Source: Lachnospiraceae bacterium
GTDB taxonomy: Bacteria; Bacillota; Clostridia; Lachnospirales; Lachnospiraceae
Direction of reading: 5' to 3'
NCBI GenBank assembly: GCA_028706005.1
Contig: JAQWCI010000006.1
Span: forward strand, 1-36,265
DNA: 36,265 nt
This document shows positions 15,626-25,660 of the stretch, piece after piece. Positions within the stretch are counted from its first letter, which is position 1, and each line of letters begins with the position of its first letter. A program made the position numbers and the translations under genes. The notes under the pieces were generated by a model. That model was given only the letters and a program-made list of their open reading frames with translations. It had not been told where the DNA came from and ran no database searches.

Positions 15626-18600
15626 ATGGATATCAATAGCGATAATGATACAGCATCAGCAGATACAAAGAGCTTCTCATACTATGTAGTAGAGTTTACA
15701 TACGGCGGCTTACAGTATGTACTGGATGGAGACAGCTCAGTAGCGCTGTCAGACATCCTTGATAAAGTAGGACTTACAGGAGAAGCTACAGACGCAAAGA
15801 GCAGTAATACCAAACTGTTCACGGTAAAGAAAGACGATTCGGATAAATGGATGGTCAAAGCGCTTAAGGCATTTACAAGCGATGAGACATTGGCAGTTAC
15901 TATAAAAAACAATGATACCGAGATCGAATATGTAATAAAGGTAACGGATGAGGAAACTGCATATTCGGGTGGTAAACTATGGCTTACAGACACTCTGAAT
16001 CACATCCAGAGTCCAACTGATAAAGGAGCCGGAACAGCAGATCCCAGTGAGTATAACCTCGCTACTGACACCAAGGACTTTGTTATTCACTATATAGCTT
16101 ATTCAAACAAAGCCGGAACTGAGACTACATACGGAGATCAGATACTGGTAGTTGATCTTCCGACGTACGGATTTACTCTTGCAGGTATGCCTACGGCAAC
16201 GAATGGGATAAAGGCGGTAACAGCATATGACGCAAGTGGGAATGTGACAACTGATTCCACAAAAGCAGTAAAACTGTCACTAAAGCTCGATATGGAATCG
16301 ATAGGAGCGACAGGCGATTCCGGCTGGCATTACAGTCTTCTGATGAAGAGAGCCGCGCTTAGTGACGCGGACTGCGCAAAGTGGCTTACAGATGGAAAAC
16401 TTACAACAAAGATCGATGCAAAGATCTGTATAGGTGATGATGACACCTTAATAAATGTAGGAAGCGGCTCCAACAAGCCTGAGTATATCTGGAATCTCAG
16501 CCCGAAGAACTATGACAGCAATGTGACAGTGGCGGGTGATCATACACAGCTTGTATCAAATGATCCTTCAGTAGCAAAAGACCAGCTGAATAATGTTTCT
16601 GACGCCTGGTCATTATATAATTATTCTAACAGGGATTATTATGTCTATACTCAGGGAACGATCCATGATGGCGATGAACCCCTTATGACACTTAAGCAGA
16701 TAAAGATCTATGTCCCGAAGAACGGTACAGAGACTGGTTCCTTTACAATCACTGGAGTTGATACCAGAAGAGATGCCACCTACTATGATATTGATCTTCA
16801 TAACAATAGTTATACTGTCAGTGATGTGCAGGATGATAATGACGGTAAAGGAAAGTACTACATTTTAAATCCAAACACAACAGCTTACAATAAGGGATCT
16901 TCTGATAATACCGCAGCTGACTACTGGTCGGATGCAATCACCTATGGAATCCAGGTAAGGTGGGCTATAGCAGATGGAGTAACAAAACTTGCTGATGATA
17001 CTCTTTATACAGCTTCAGATCCCGTATTCACATTTACTGTTCCTGATGGAACAAGTGGATCAAAAGATGTTGACGTCACAGGAGCAGGGCAAGGCGGCAA
17101 GATTCAGACAACTACTACGAATAAGGTGGATTGTTTTAAGTACACTTATATAGATAATGGATATAACCTTCGTAAATTCTCAAGTGGAGGATATTATTCT
17201 GACAACGGCGTCAGTGCAGACAGCTATTACAATGATGTTCGCTATGTATCTATCAGTAACGATAATTATTCTAAATATGATTCTGCTACTGGAAAATACA
17301 CTGGGTATGTTCCTAACAATAACGGAGCATGCACAGAGACTTATGAATTTCCTGAAGAGATACAGCCATCTCAGTGGAGCGGTTGGAGCAACGGCTTTAA
17401 CGCTGGGTCGCAGAAAATAAATAAGGTAGTATACTGGACAGCTGATGGAAACAGTCATGAAGCTCTTTTGAATCAGACGATACATATGACAGATCAAAAC
17501 GGGGGTAAAGCTGTTTCTGTTGATTTTGACACTTCAGGTGGAAGAGTCACTAAGGTTCAGGTCTACTGGGATGAAATATACAAAAATCATACAAATGGAA
17601 GTACAGCTGCTGTTCATTCAGCCTTTAACATCTATGTCACTCCGGAAGCTTCCGGTATGCTGCAGGTGAAGTACTCTTCAGAGTGTACGGATACTTCAGA
17701 AGGCGCAGTAATTAATCCAAACGATAACTTTGCTTCCCAGGCGGCGCAGGATGTCACCAGCCCTGTAAGTGAGAGCGGAGTTGCGGCAGACGATTTCATG
17801 TGGGTAATGGTAACAGAAAAGCCATGTTCAACTATTGATGTTGACCAGACTGATAAAATAGATTTAGGCTGGAAACCAATACAGTGTGATGATGGATTCT
17901 ATCGTAATAACTGGGAGCTGTATTACAACTATAATGGAGATTTAAAAGATACCAAGGCAACAGCGCTCAATCCGAGAATAGTGCTTAATGTATCAACGCT
18001 TAACATAGTTGGCCTTGATTCAGACGCTGACAAGATGGGCCTTCTTACTGGTAAGTTCACAGCAGCGGCGGCATTAAGCGGCTGGACGATAAAGTACACA
18101 CTTGCCGATAATGCGACCGGAACAGTCGGAGCAGAGCAGACATACACCGTTCCCGCTAATACAGCAGATGGGACTGAAATAAATCTGAATATTGATAGAA
18201 GTACATCTCATCTGGCAAGTTTGGAACTATCCTATGAAGGAAATTATAAGATAGGAGAAGCTTATACGGCTTCAGGAGCAAGTGATAACAAACTGCTGCT
18301 CTTTAAGAACATCGAATATGAGATGCGTCGTACAAACTGGGCAGGAGATAAACTCACAGTAGTTGATAATCCGACCGGATGGTATCATGCAGCAAGTGGA
18401 GAAATAAGAGTTCAGTTGCAGGGGAAATATTACAATGATGACTGCACAGATTATAATAGGCCGCATACCTCTACAAAAGGACAGACATTTGGAAGCGCTG
18501 ATTACAGTTATAGAGTCGCATATCAAATAGGTATCCTGGATCGTCATTATGTTGTCAATAACAATACTTCAGATAATCTCATTGCCGCAGAATCAGACGC

Positions 18601-21600
18601 AGATACTAAACTAAGCATCTATCAGACACAGACAGCAACTCAGAAAGTGACTTTCCAGACAAAAGCCTGGACTAAAGAAAGCAGTGCCGATATTAATATG
18701 ACTGGTACTGCCGGATGGGGATACAATGCTGAGATGCTTTGGACCTTCCCGGAGTCAGCTTACGTGGAGATAACTGATAGCCAGTTTGCTCCTGCTGTAG
18801 ATGATTGTTCTTTCCTTGGATATAACAACGCGTCAGGGAAAGTGAAGATCGAGAAGGTAATAGACTCTGACGGTAAAGTATGGATCAAAATGGCTGTAAC
18901 CAGTCAACTTACCGAACGGGAAAGAAGACAGATTGCAAAAGACTTTTTTTCAAACTGGTATGGAACGCCACAGACAAATTGTCTGAAATTCATGCAGGAC
19001 GCTGTAGTGATAGCGGTTCAGAGTAACCCGGCGACAGCGGTAACAAGCGCTGAGAATAACATCCATCATTATCCGTTTGGAACTGTATATTATGATGTCA
19101 GCAGTATAGAGACAACATTTGACGGAAGTAAGGAGAAGTATTACAGCTACGCGGAGCTTAGTGGAGATCTGGCACAATTATCAGCCAACGCATCAACAGC
19201 GCTTGGCGCAACAGCTGAAAAGAAACTCTTCTATGTCGACTTATCAAAAGTAGAGGTAACAGTAGGACTGCAATCCCTTATAGGAGCTAACCTCTATCCA
19301 GGGAAGGGATCTACTACAGTCTATCAGGCAGCAGAGGGAGCGAAGTTCCCGGCAGTTACATTCTATCCGGATGAGAAGAATGACCTTCACGCTCATTATA
19401 CGGTACAGGCACCTACAGTAGACGGAATAAAGGACTACACAGCAATCATCAAAGTGCCAAAGGCTGGAGATACGACATCCTATACAACAGACGCAGGAAC
19501 GGTACAGACAGATTCCAATGCCTATAACATGTATCTTACAGGTTCATGCTCACTGGTAGGAGACTCAAGGCCCGGAACGCATAACTACTTCTACAGTAAA
19601 GATGGCGGAGCTACATGGACAGAGGATGCTGCTAATACAAACATAACACTTGGAACAACAGCTTCCTGGACAGCAGCTGACTGGAAAGCGGTAACACATG
19701 TAAAACTATACCTTGATGAGATGAAGAAAGACTCAAAGGTAGTAGTAGGACTGCCACTTTCAGCTGATGGTAAGAATACAACTGATGATGTCAGCGATTA
19801 TATCGGAGGAACGTTCAGCTATAACATCGCAGGTTCAAAAGTAGACGGTCTCGTAAATCCTGCCCAGTATATCCAGGGAAGCTACACCATCAAGGGTACA
19901 TCAGGATCAGTATGGTGGGATATCAATGAAGATGGCATAAAGGATGAAAGTGAAAAAGCGGCAGGCGGAATCAAACTTGAACTCTTCTCACCTGCAACGG
20001 ATATACAGGATTATGATGGCAATACTATCTCTGCTAATACCAAGATAAGTGAGACAACTACAGCAGATGACGGCTCATATGTTTTGAAGAGCTATATACC
20101 TTTTGCAGATCAGGTAGCAAAGATAACGATGCCTGATGGAACAACACTCCTTACAAAGCTTTCCAGTGATACAGATGTAACGGACGTTGGAGATTCTAAC
20201 TTTAAAAGAGATACAAAAGATGTGACACTTCCGGAGCTTCCAAAGTTTGGACAGGCACTTGAGGGAGTAGGAGCAGGGCTTATAAAGCAGCCCACAATAA
20301 CAGCAAGTGATGTGTGGATCAACATAAAGGATGCGACAACAGCAGCAAACGCATGTCAGGGATCTGCAGCCAGTGAGAAGCCGAACAACCTTACACCCGC
20401 GATCACATATGCGAATGCAGCGGATTCATCTATAGCAACGATAGACGATACGGGTAAAGTAACACCTGTAAAGACCGGAGTTACAACAGCAACTATATCG
20501 GCATCCAACACACTTGCAGCTACAGATCAGAAGATAGACGCAGATACGGTAAGCGCGGAGTATAAGACATACGTGTTTAGCAACATAACCTATGACGCAA
20601 ACACAGGAACAGGGACAGTACCTACGGACGATGGAAAGTACTATCCTTCAGATACAGCGTCAACAGATACAGTAACGGTAAAAGATGGAAGAGATACAGT
20701 TACAAAGAACGGCTATTACCTTGTTGGATGGTCAGAAGATAAGGACGCGAATCCTGATGATACGGGTGCGTTCAATGCGCCTGGTAGCTCCTTCCAGACA
20801 GGAAATCGTACAGATAATGTAACACTGTACGCTGTATGGCATATCTGCGACCCGGTAACAGATAATCCGGAAGTAACAAAGACAGTAACAGTAACAGATC
20901 TTCCTATAGAAAAAGGAGACACAGAGACCTTTAAATTTGAGCTGAAACCGGTAAGTTCAACAGTGAGCGGTATGACAAAAGATAAGATGCCAATGCCTGA
21001 TGGGTCAGAAAAGGCAGAAACTGAAGATCAGAAGAAGACTGGAGAGGTAATAGTTAACGGTCCTGTAGTAAACAGCAGTGTAGCAACAGGAACATTTGTT
21101 TTTGGAGATATAACATTCAAGACTCTGGGAACATATATTTATAAGGTAAATGAAGTGGTCCCGGCAGATGATAAAAAGACAGCTGGATATGAGTATGATA
21201 CTACGATATATACAGTAACCTATACGGTCACACAGGATACTACGGATAATACCAAACTGGTATGCAGCAGAAAAGTAAATGAAGCCGAGGTGACAAAGGT
21301 CAATCTGTCATTTACTAACAGCTATTCACTTGCACCAACAACGGATGATCCGCCGGTGCAGAAGGACATAACAGTCACAGAGCTTTCACCTGAAAAAGAT
21401 GAGACATTTACATTTACCATGACACCTGTAAGCAGTACGGCTAAAGACAGAGTAAGCGGGGATGTACTTACAACAGCAACAATGCCTATGCCTGAAGGAT
21501 CAGAGAATCAGAAAAAACAGGTGAGTATTGTAGGTGGTAAAGACGCGGCAACTGGAACAGTAGGAGCTGCAGAGTTCGGGACCATAACATTTAATGCGGC

Positions 21601-22417
21601 AGGAACATATGTCTATGAAGTAAAAGAAGAGCCGGTGAGTACAGATGGATATACCAATGATACGACAGTCTATACAGTTACATATAAAGTAACGCAGGTG
21701 ATAAAAGATGGAGTAAATACGCTTAACAGCGTAAGGACCTTTACAAAACCTGATAGTACGGCTGGCGTAGATAAGATGACATTTAATAATACCTATACCA
21801 GGAAACCTGCCGAATCACCAACAACACCAACAACTCCATCGTCTTCTTCGCAGGAGCCCGCGCCAGCAGTGAAGTACCCTGCAGTAGCAGAGACGCCTAT
21901 AGAGAAAATGATAGGAGGAGATACACCTGATACAGCATCAGCATTTACATTTACATTAACAGCAGATAACGCGAAGTATCCAATGCCTACTAACAGCACA
22001 GATGGCACAAAGTCAGTGATTATCCTGGGAGCAGGAACAGGGACATTTGGAAAGATAGCATACAACGCGGCCGGGACCTACACCTATAAGATCAGCGAGG
22101 TAAACACAGGAATCGAAGGATACACATACGACACTAACGTTTACACGATGAAGGTAGTGGTAACAGAAGGTGATGACAGATTTACAGCCAGTACCACAAT
22201 AACAAGGTCGGACGGAACAGCAGCTGACAGATTTGCGTTCGGAAACGTCTACACTAAGCCAGTGGTAAAAGAAGTGCCATCGAGAGGCCCGCAGACCGGA
22301 GATGACAGTAACATGATGCTGTATGGCGGAATAACATTAATAGCATCTGCAGCACTTGTGCTCTTCCTTATTCTTGCAAAGAAGAGAAAGAAAGACGAAG
22401 AGGACACAGAGGAATAA
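15626..22417 (+). CDS. Adhesin C-terminal fragment with pilin-type repeats and sorting signal
   Basis: A 2,263-aa ORF in the same frame as the fragment before it; coding continues upstream without a stop to 15161 (VEVDGVKIRVQAEAGVFPKG). The ATG at 15626 has no RBS and lies within a domain, so it is an artefact of ORF calling. Contains the SdrD B-like module, the InlB-like repeat, three isopeptide repeats each with a TYxYxVxE-type motif (GTYIYKVNE, GTYVYEVKE, GTYTYKISE), and a C-terminal GPQTGDD, transmembrane helix and KKRKK tail. GPQTG replaces canonical LPxTG; whether a sortase accepts it is not known. Without a signal peptide this fragment would not be exported. Confidence 0.85.
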   Translation: MDINSDNDTASADTKSFSYYVVEFTYGGLQYVLDGDSSVALSDILDKVGLTGEATDAKSSNTKLFTVKKDDSDKWMVKALKAFTSDETLAVTIKNNDTEIEYVIKVTDEETAYSGGKLWLTDTLNHIQSPTDKGAGTADPSEYNLATDTKDFVIHYIAYSNKAGTETTYGDQILVVDLPTYGFTLAGMPTATNGIKAVTAYDASGNVTTDSTKAVKLSLKLDMESIGATGDSGWHYSLLMKRAALSDADCAKWLTDGKLTTKIDAKICIGDDDTLINVGSGSNKPEYIWNLSPKNYDSNVTVAGDHTQLVSNDPSVAKDQLNNVSDAWSLYNYSNRDYYVYTQGTIHDGDEPLMTLKQIKIYVPKNGTETGSFTITGVDTRRDATYYDIDLHNNSYTVSDVQDDNDGKGKYYILNPNTTAYNKGSSDNTAADYWSDAITYGIQVRWAIADGVTKLADDTLYTASDPVFTFTVPDGTSGSKDVDVTGAGQGGKIQTTTTNKVDCFKYTYIDNGYNLRKFSSGGYYSDNGVSADSYYNDVRYVSISNDNYSKYDSATGKYTGYVPNNNGACTETYEFPEEIQPSQWSGWSNGFNAGSQKINKVVYWTADGNSHEALLNQTIHMTDQNGGKAVSVDFDTSGGRVTKVQVYWDEIYKNHTNGSTAAVHSAFNIYVTPEASGMLQVKYSSECTDTSEGAVINPNDNFASQAAQDVTSPVSESGVAADDFMWVMVTEKPCSTIDVDQTDKIDLGWKPIQCDDGFYRNNWELYYNYNGDLKDTKATALNPRIVLNVSTLNIVGLDSDADKMGLLTGKFTAAAALSGWTIKYTLADNATGTVGAEQTYTVPANTADGTEINLNIDRSTSHLASLELSYEGNYKIGEAYTASGASDNKLLLFKNIEYEMRRTNWAGDKLTVVDNPTGWYHAASGEIRVQLQGKYYNDDCTDYNRPHTSTKGQTFGSADYSYRVAYQIGILDRHYVVNNNTSDNLIAAESDADTKLSIYQTQTATQKVTFQTKAWTKESSADINMTGTAGWGYNAEMLWTFPESAYVEITDSQFAPAVDDCSFLGYNNASGKVKIEKVIDSDGKVWIKMAVTSQLTERERRQIAKDFFSNWYGTPQTNCLKFMQDAVVIAVQSNPATAVTSAENNIHHYPFGTVYYDVSSIETTFDGSKEKYYSYAELSGDLAQLSANASTALGATAEKKLFYVDLSKVEVTVGLQSLIGANLYPGKGSTTVYQAAEGAKFPAVTFYPDEKNDLHAHYTVQAPTVDGIKDYTAIIKVPKAGDTTSYTTDAGTVQTDSNAYNMYLTGSCSLVGDSRPGTHNYFYSKDGGATWTEDAANTNITLGTTASWTAADWKAVTHVKLYLDEMKKDSKVVVGLPLSADGKNTTDDVSDYIGGTFSYNIAGSKVDGLVNPAQYIQGSYTIKGTSGSVWWDINEDGIKDESEKAAGGIKLELFSPATDIQDYDGNTISANTKISETTTADDGSYVLKSYIPFADQVAKITMPDGTTLLTKLSSDTDVTDVGDSNFKRDTKDVTLPELPKFGQALEGVGAGLIKQPTITASDVWINIKDATTAANACQGSAASEKPNNLTPAITYANAADSSIATIDDTGKVTPVKTGVTTATISASNTLAATDQKIDADTVSAEYKTYVFSNITYDANTGTGTVPTDDGKYYPSDTASTDTVTVKDGRDTVTKNGYYLVGWSEDKDANPDDTGAFNAPGSSFQTGNRTDNVTLYAVWHICDPVTDNPEVTKTVTVTDLPIEKGDTETFKFELKPVSSTVSGMTKDKMPMPDGSEKAETEDQKKTGEVIVNGPVVNSSVATGTFVFGDITFKTLGTYIYKVNEVVPADDKKTAGYEYDTTIYTVTYTVTQDTTDNTKLVCSRKVNEAEVTKVNLSFTNSYSLAPTTDDPPVQKDITVTELSPEKDETFTFTMTPVSSTAKDRVSGDVLTTATMPMPEGSENQKKQVSIVGGKDAATGTVGAAEFGTITFNAAGTYVYEVKEEPVSTDGYTNDTTVYTVTYKVTQVIKDGVNTLNSVRTFTKPDSTAGVDKMTFNNTYTRKPAESPTTPTTPSSSSQEPAPAVKYPAVAETPIEKMIGGDTPDTASAFTFTLTADNAKYPMPTNSTDGTKSVIILGAGTGTFGKIAYNAAGTYTYKISEVNTGIEGYTYDTNVYTMKVVVTEGDDRFTASTTITRSDGTAADRFAFGNVYTKPVVKEVPSRGPQTGDDSNMMLYGGITLIASAALVLFLILAKKRKKDEEDTEE

Positions 22418-22444
22418 TTAATTTACAGATAAGGCAGTGTAATG

Positions 22445-22479
22445 AGAGGGAAGAGCCAGCAACAAGGCTCTTCCCTTTG
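22445..22479 (+). terminator. Terminator of the adhesin gene
   Basis: AGGGAAGAGCC (22447-22457) pairs perfectly with GGCTCTTCCCT (22466-22476) around AGCAACAA, followed by a short T-rich tail (TTGTTATG). A strong stem with a weak tail. Confidence 0.75.
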
Positions 22480-22565
22480 TTATGTTGTCATGACGGTAGT
22501 TCCTGCCACTCTTTAGCATCGTTTATTCGAATGTAAATTTACGCCGCCTGCGTAAAACACTTAAC

Positions 22566-22594
22566 TTGACAAACATATTAAGACCGATGACAAT
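22566..22594 (+). promoter_or_regulatory. Promoter of the SGNH hydrolase gene
   Basis: TTGACA, 17-nt spacer, GACAAT. The expected transcription start (about 7 nt after the -10) coincides with the ATG at 22601, suggesting a leaderless message. Confidence 0.45.
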
Positions 22595-22600
22595 GATGCT

Positions 22601-23479
22601 ATGAAAAAATCAGAGCATAACAAACACTATATAAAGAATAAGATACTTTTGTTTGCAGCATGTGTTTTGACTGCTGGCCTGACGGCAGGGACGCTGCAGA
22701 CTGCAGCCGGGGAACAGGCGAAATACGACAATTATGTCGGCAAAACATTTTCCATCTGCGGTGACAGTATTTCCACTTTTGAGGGTTATACATATACGGA
22801 TCTTAATTATTATCCGAAGGATACTGATGTTGATATACCGCTTAAGACCTGGTGGGGCCAGATGTCCGGGATGACAGGGATGAAGCTGCTTTCGGATTCT
22901 TCAGTGGGCGGCTCGACAGTCTGCGGCAATCCGAATGATCCGGAGGGCAAGTGTTTTACCAGCGACTTAAGGCTTACGAGGTTAATGAATCTTGAGGGTG
23001 AGAAGCCGGACGTTATTTTTGTTGAAGGCGGCGTCAATGACATGGCGCAGAACCGTGTACTCGTTCCGGACACATTCCAACAGGCAGTAATAAATCTTAA
23101 TGATCCTGAAGGCCCGGATAATATAATTGTTTTTTCTGATGCTTATGACTTGCTGCTGACAAAGATCAGCAACCTTTATCCTGACGCGGAGATCATTTGC
23201 CTTACATGTGAAACAATTGCGACATTTGATAATGCTGACAGGACTTCATGGTACGAACCAAAGAACGGATTCGGCGCTACTGTCGAGGATTTTAATCAGG
23301 TAATCAGGACAGTTGCGGCTTATCACGGGGTGCGCGTTATAGATACTCACGAATGTGGCATCACGCAGGAAAATGTTGGCTTATTGATGCAGGAAGATGG
23401 CTTGCATCCTAATGCAACCGGCTGTATGATGATCGGACAGTATGTTGCGGGGCATATGAACAACAGTTCAGCATACTAA
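22601..23479 (+). CDS. Secreted SGNH/GDSL-family hydrolase
   Basis: A 292-aa protein. The N-terminus has a positive start, a hydrophobic stretch (ILLFAACVLTAGLTAG) and an Ala-Ala-Gly region near residue 36, so it is exported. SGNH blocks: block I GDSIST with Ser56, block II around SSVGGST, block III EGGVND, and block V EDGLHPN with the catalytic Asp/His. These enzymes cleave esters, often acetyl groups on polysaccharides or peptidoglycan; the substrate here cannot be read. No RBS precedes the ATG and no alternative start fits the signal peptide. The gene stands alone behind the adhesin. Confidence 0.88.
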   Translation: MKKSEHNKHYIKNKILLFAACVLTAGLTAGTLQTAAGEQAKYDNYVGKTFSICGDSISTFEGYTYTDLNYYPKDTDVDIPLKTWWGQMSGMTGMKLLSDSSVGGSTVCGNPNDPEGKCFTSDLRLTRLMNLEGEKPDVIFVEGGVNDMAQNRVLVPDTFQQAVINLNDPEGPDNIIVFSDAYDLLLTKISNLYPDAEIICLTCETIATFDNADRTSWYEPKNGFGATVEDFNQVIRTVAAYHGVRVIDTHECGITQENVGLLMQEDGLHPNATGCMMIGQYVAGHMNNSSAY

Positions 23480-23521
23480 TAAAAGTTCAGACGTGTAACG
23501 TCTGTATGAGGCAGTACAATC

Positions 23522-24853
23522 ATGCGGCCATTATGGAAAAATATCAGGCTTTCAACGTTTCAGATAATTATTTACGGTCATGCGGGAATGATCCTGCTCG
23601 GTGCACTTTTACTGATGCTTCCGATATCATCAACGTCGGGACAGGTGACACCGTTCATTGATACTCTGTTCACAGCCACATCTTCAGCATGCGTCACAGG
23701 ACTTGTAGTTCATGACACAGGAGCTTACTGGTCGTTTTTCGGGACGAGTGTAATAATAATACTGATTCAGATCGGCGGATTGGGCGTAGTGACAACAGCC
23801 GTTTCTGCAACGATGTTTTCCGGAAGAAAAATATCACTCATGCAAAGGAGCGTACTTCAGGAATCTATTGCCGCCACGCAGGTCGGAGGAATAGTCAGGC
23901 TGACCTCGTTTATACTGAGGGTGACAGCAATCTGTGAAATTTCCGGCGCGCTTCTCATGTTCCCTGTATTTGCACAGGATTTTGGCATTATCAGAGGCCT
24001 CGGCTATTCATTCTTCCATTCAATATCTGCATTCTGTAATGCCGGATTTGACCTAATGGGAGGAAAGCAGGAGTTTTCTTCGCTGACGTCCTATGTGAAT
24101 CAACCTGTGATAAATATAGTTATAATGCTGCTTATAATCATCGGTGGTATAGGGTTCCTCACATGGGAAGATATCAAGAAAAACAAATTTCATTTTCATA
24201 ACTATCGGCTTCAGACAAAGGTAGTACTGGTATTTACGATTGCACTGATCGCAGTGCCGGCGCTGTATTTTTACTTCTTTGAACTTAACGGAATGAGCGG
24301 GTCAAAACGTGTTTTCGCGGCGCTGTTCCAGGCAGTAACGCCAAGAACAGCAGGCTTCAATACAATTGATGAGGCTTCGCTAAGTGAGACAGGAAGAATG
24401 CTTACTATAGTGATGATGCTCATAGGCGGGTCGCCCGGGTCTACGGCAGGTGGTATGAAAACGACCACAGCAGCCGTCCTCATAGCATCCTGTATTGCAG
24501 TCTTCAGGCACATGGATCATTCCAATCTGTACTGCAGAAGACTTAAGCAGGAAGTCATCAGGAAAGCTTCGGCTATTTTCATTATGTATATCACGCTGTT
24601 CCTGGGGGCAGCGATGATAATAAGCAGGATTGAGCGTTTACCGCTTCTTTCATGTATGTTCGAAACGGCATCAGCTATAGGTACAGTCGGTCTTACTCTT
24701 GGCATAACACCGACACTGGGTACAATATCAAAGATACTGTTGATATTCCTTATGTTCTTCGGAAGAGTCGGAGGACTTACAATGATATATGCGACCGTAA
24801 GGAGAAGACCGGAAGTCGCAAGTTACCCACAGGAATATGTGACAGTGGGCTAA
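23522..24853 (+). CDS. ktrB: Potassium uptake protein, Trk/Ktr channel subunit
   Basis: A 443-aa polytopic membrane protein of the TrkH/KtrB superfamily. The four pore-loop filters around single Gly residues are visible: SACVTGLVV, SAFCNAGFDL, TPRTAGFNTI and SAIGTVGLTLG. The intramembrane Gly-rich loop IGGSPGSTAGGMKTTT between pore 3 and 4 is also present. Length fits KtrB. GAGG lies about 10 nt before the ATG, and a 6-bp hairpin (CAGACG/CGTCTG, 23488-23504) sits in the short leader. No c-di-AMP riboswitch is seen. The regulator gene follows after 21 nt. Confidence 0.95.
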   Translation: MRPLWKNIRLSTFQIIIYGHAGMILLGALLLMLPISSTSGQVTPFIDTLFTATSSACVTGLVVHDTGAYWSFFGTSVIIILIQIGGLGVVTTAVSATMFSGRKISLMQRSVLQESIAATQVGGIVRLTSFILRVTAICEISGALLMFPVFAQDFGIIRGLGYSFFHSISAFCNAGFDLMGGKQEFSSLTSYVNQPVINIVIMLLIIIGGIGFLTWEDIKKNKFHFHNYRLQTKVVLVFTIALIAVPALYFYFFELNGMSGSKRVFAALFQAVTPRTAGFNTIDEASLSETGRMLTIVMMLIGGSPGSTAGGMKTTTAAVLIASCIAVFRHMDHSNLYCRRLKQEVIRKASAIFIMYITLFLGAAMIISRIERLPLLSCMFETASAIGTVGLTLGITPTLGTISKILLIFLMFFGRVGGLTMIYATVRRRPEVASYPQEYVTVG

Positions 24854-24874
24854 AGGGAGTGAAAAAGGGATAAT

Positions 24875-25522
24875 ATGAAAACGATATTGATCATCGGACT
24901 TGGCAGATTTGGAAGACATGTAGCAAGAAGACTCCATGAGATCGGTCATCAGATCATGGCGGTGGATAATAAGGAGGAGCGTGTTGAAGCGGCAATGCCG
25001 TATGTTACAAATGCGCTTGTCGGAGATGGCACGAGACATGATTTCATCGCTTCTCTGGGAGTGAGAGATTATGATCTGTGCATAGTGGCAATTGGCGATA
25101 ATTTCCAGAGTTCACTTGAGACCACATCACTTCTTAAGGAACTTGGAGCCAAAAAGGTAGTGGCGAGAGCATCCAGGGATGTACACGCTAAATTCCTGCT
25201 TCGCAATGGAGCAGATGATGTTGTATATCCGGAGAAGCAGGTAGCTGAATGGACAGCAGAGCGTTACAGTTCCGATCTGCTGTTTGATTACTTCTCAATG
25301 GGAGATGGATATGCGGTCATGGAGATAGAGATTCCTTCGACATGGGTAGGAAAGAAGATCAGTGATCTTGATCTGCGCAAGCGGTACAACATAAACATTC
25401 TGGCCACAAAGCGTGACAGTAAGATCAACATGCAGATATCTCCGGATCTGGAACTTACAGGCAAAGAGACTCTGTTGGTGCTTGGCAAAGATGATGAGAT
25501 ACAGAAGTGCCTGAATGCTTAG
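24875..25522 (+). CDS. ktrA: Potassium uptake regulatory subunit (RCK domain)
   Basis: A 215-aa cytoplasmic gating protein for KtrB. RCK_N Rossmann fold with IIGLGRFGRHVA (GxGxxG) binds nucleotide, VDNKEERVE supplies the acidic end of beta-2, and VARASRDVHAKFLLRNGADDVVYPE is typical. RCK_C follows from about residue 140 (MEIEIPSTWVGKKISDLDLR), the part that binds c-di-AMP in relatives. AAAGGGAG precedes the start at about 10 nt. In one operon with ktrB. Confidence 0.95.
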   Translation: MKTILIIGLGRFGRHVARRLHEIGHQIMAVDNKEERVEAAMPYVTNALVGDGTRHDFIASLGVRDYDLCIVAIGDNFQSSLETTSLLKELGAKKVVARASRDVHAKFLLRNGADDVVYPEKQVAEWTAERYSSDLLFDYFSMGDGYAVMEIEIPSTWVGKKISDLDLRKRYNINILATKRDSKINMQISPDLELTGKETLLVLGKDDEIQKCLNA

Positions 25523-25660
25523 TGCCGGGTCATGTGCTTCATGTTCTTTTTTGCACATAGATTTAACGCAATAGCAACATTTTGATTTGTGTTATGATGT
25601 AAAATCAAAAAGAAATGTGAACAAAGAACTGATAACTGATAACACAACGGAGGAGAGATT

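Larger units (their letters stand above)
13737..22417 (+). pseudogene. Giant LPXTG-like cell-wall adhesin gene, interrupted by a frameshift and an amber codon
   Basis: Restoring one base near 13845-13852 and reading TAG at 15158-15160 as sense gives one 2,893-aa protein. It starts MRRKKKSNILKRLLAVALCA behind AAAGGAG. Order of parts: signal peptide (1-33); N-terminal domain; Thr/Glu/Pro-rich stalk (about 120-330); long beta-rich central region; SdrD B-like domain GSVWWDINEDGIKDE (about 2057); InlB-like repeat ending NVTLYAVW (about 2360); three pilin isopeptide (Spy0128/FctA-like) repeats (about 2377-2840); and a sorting signal with GPQTGDD, hydrophobic helix and KKRKK. Expected role is attachment to host or other cells. 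Either a decaying gene, a phase variant, or assembly errors. Confidence 0.8.

Noticed and set aside
23480-23521. c-di-AMP riboswitch before ktrB
   Set aside because: Only 42 nt separate the genes, holding just one 6-bp hairpin; far too short for the ydaO-type element.
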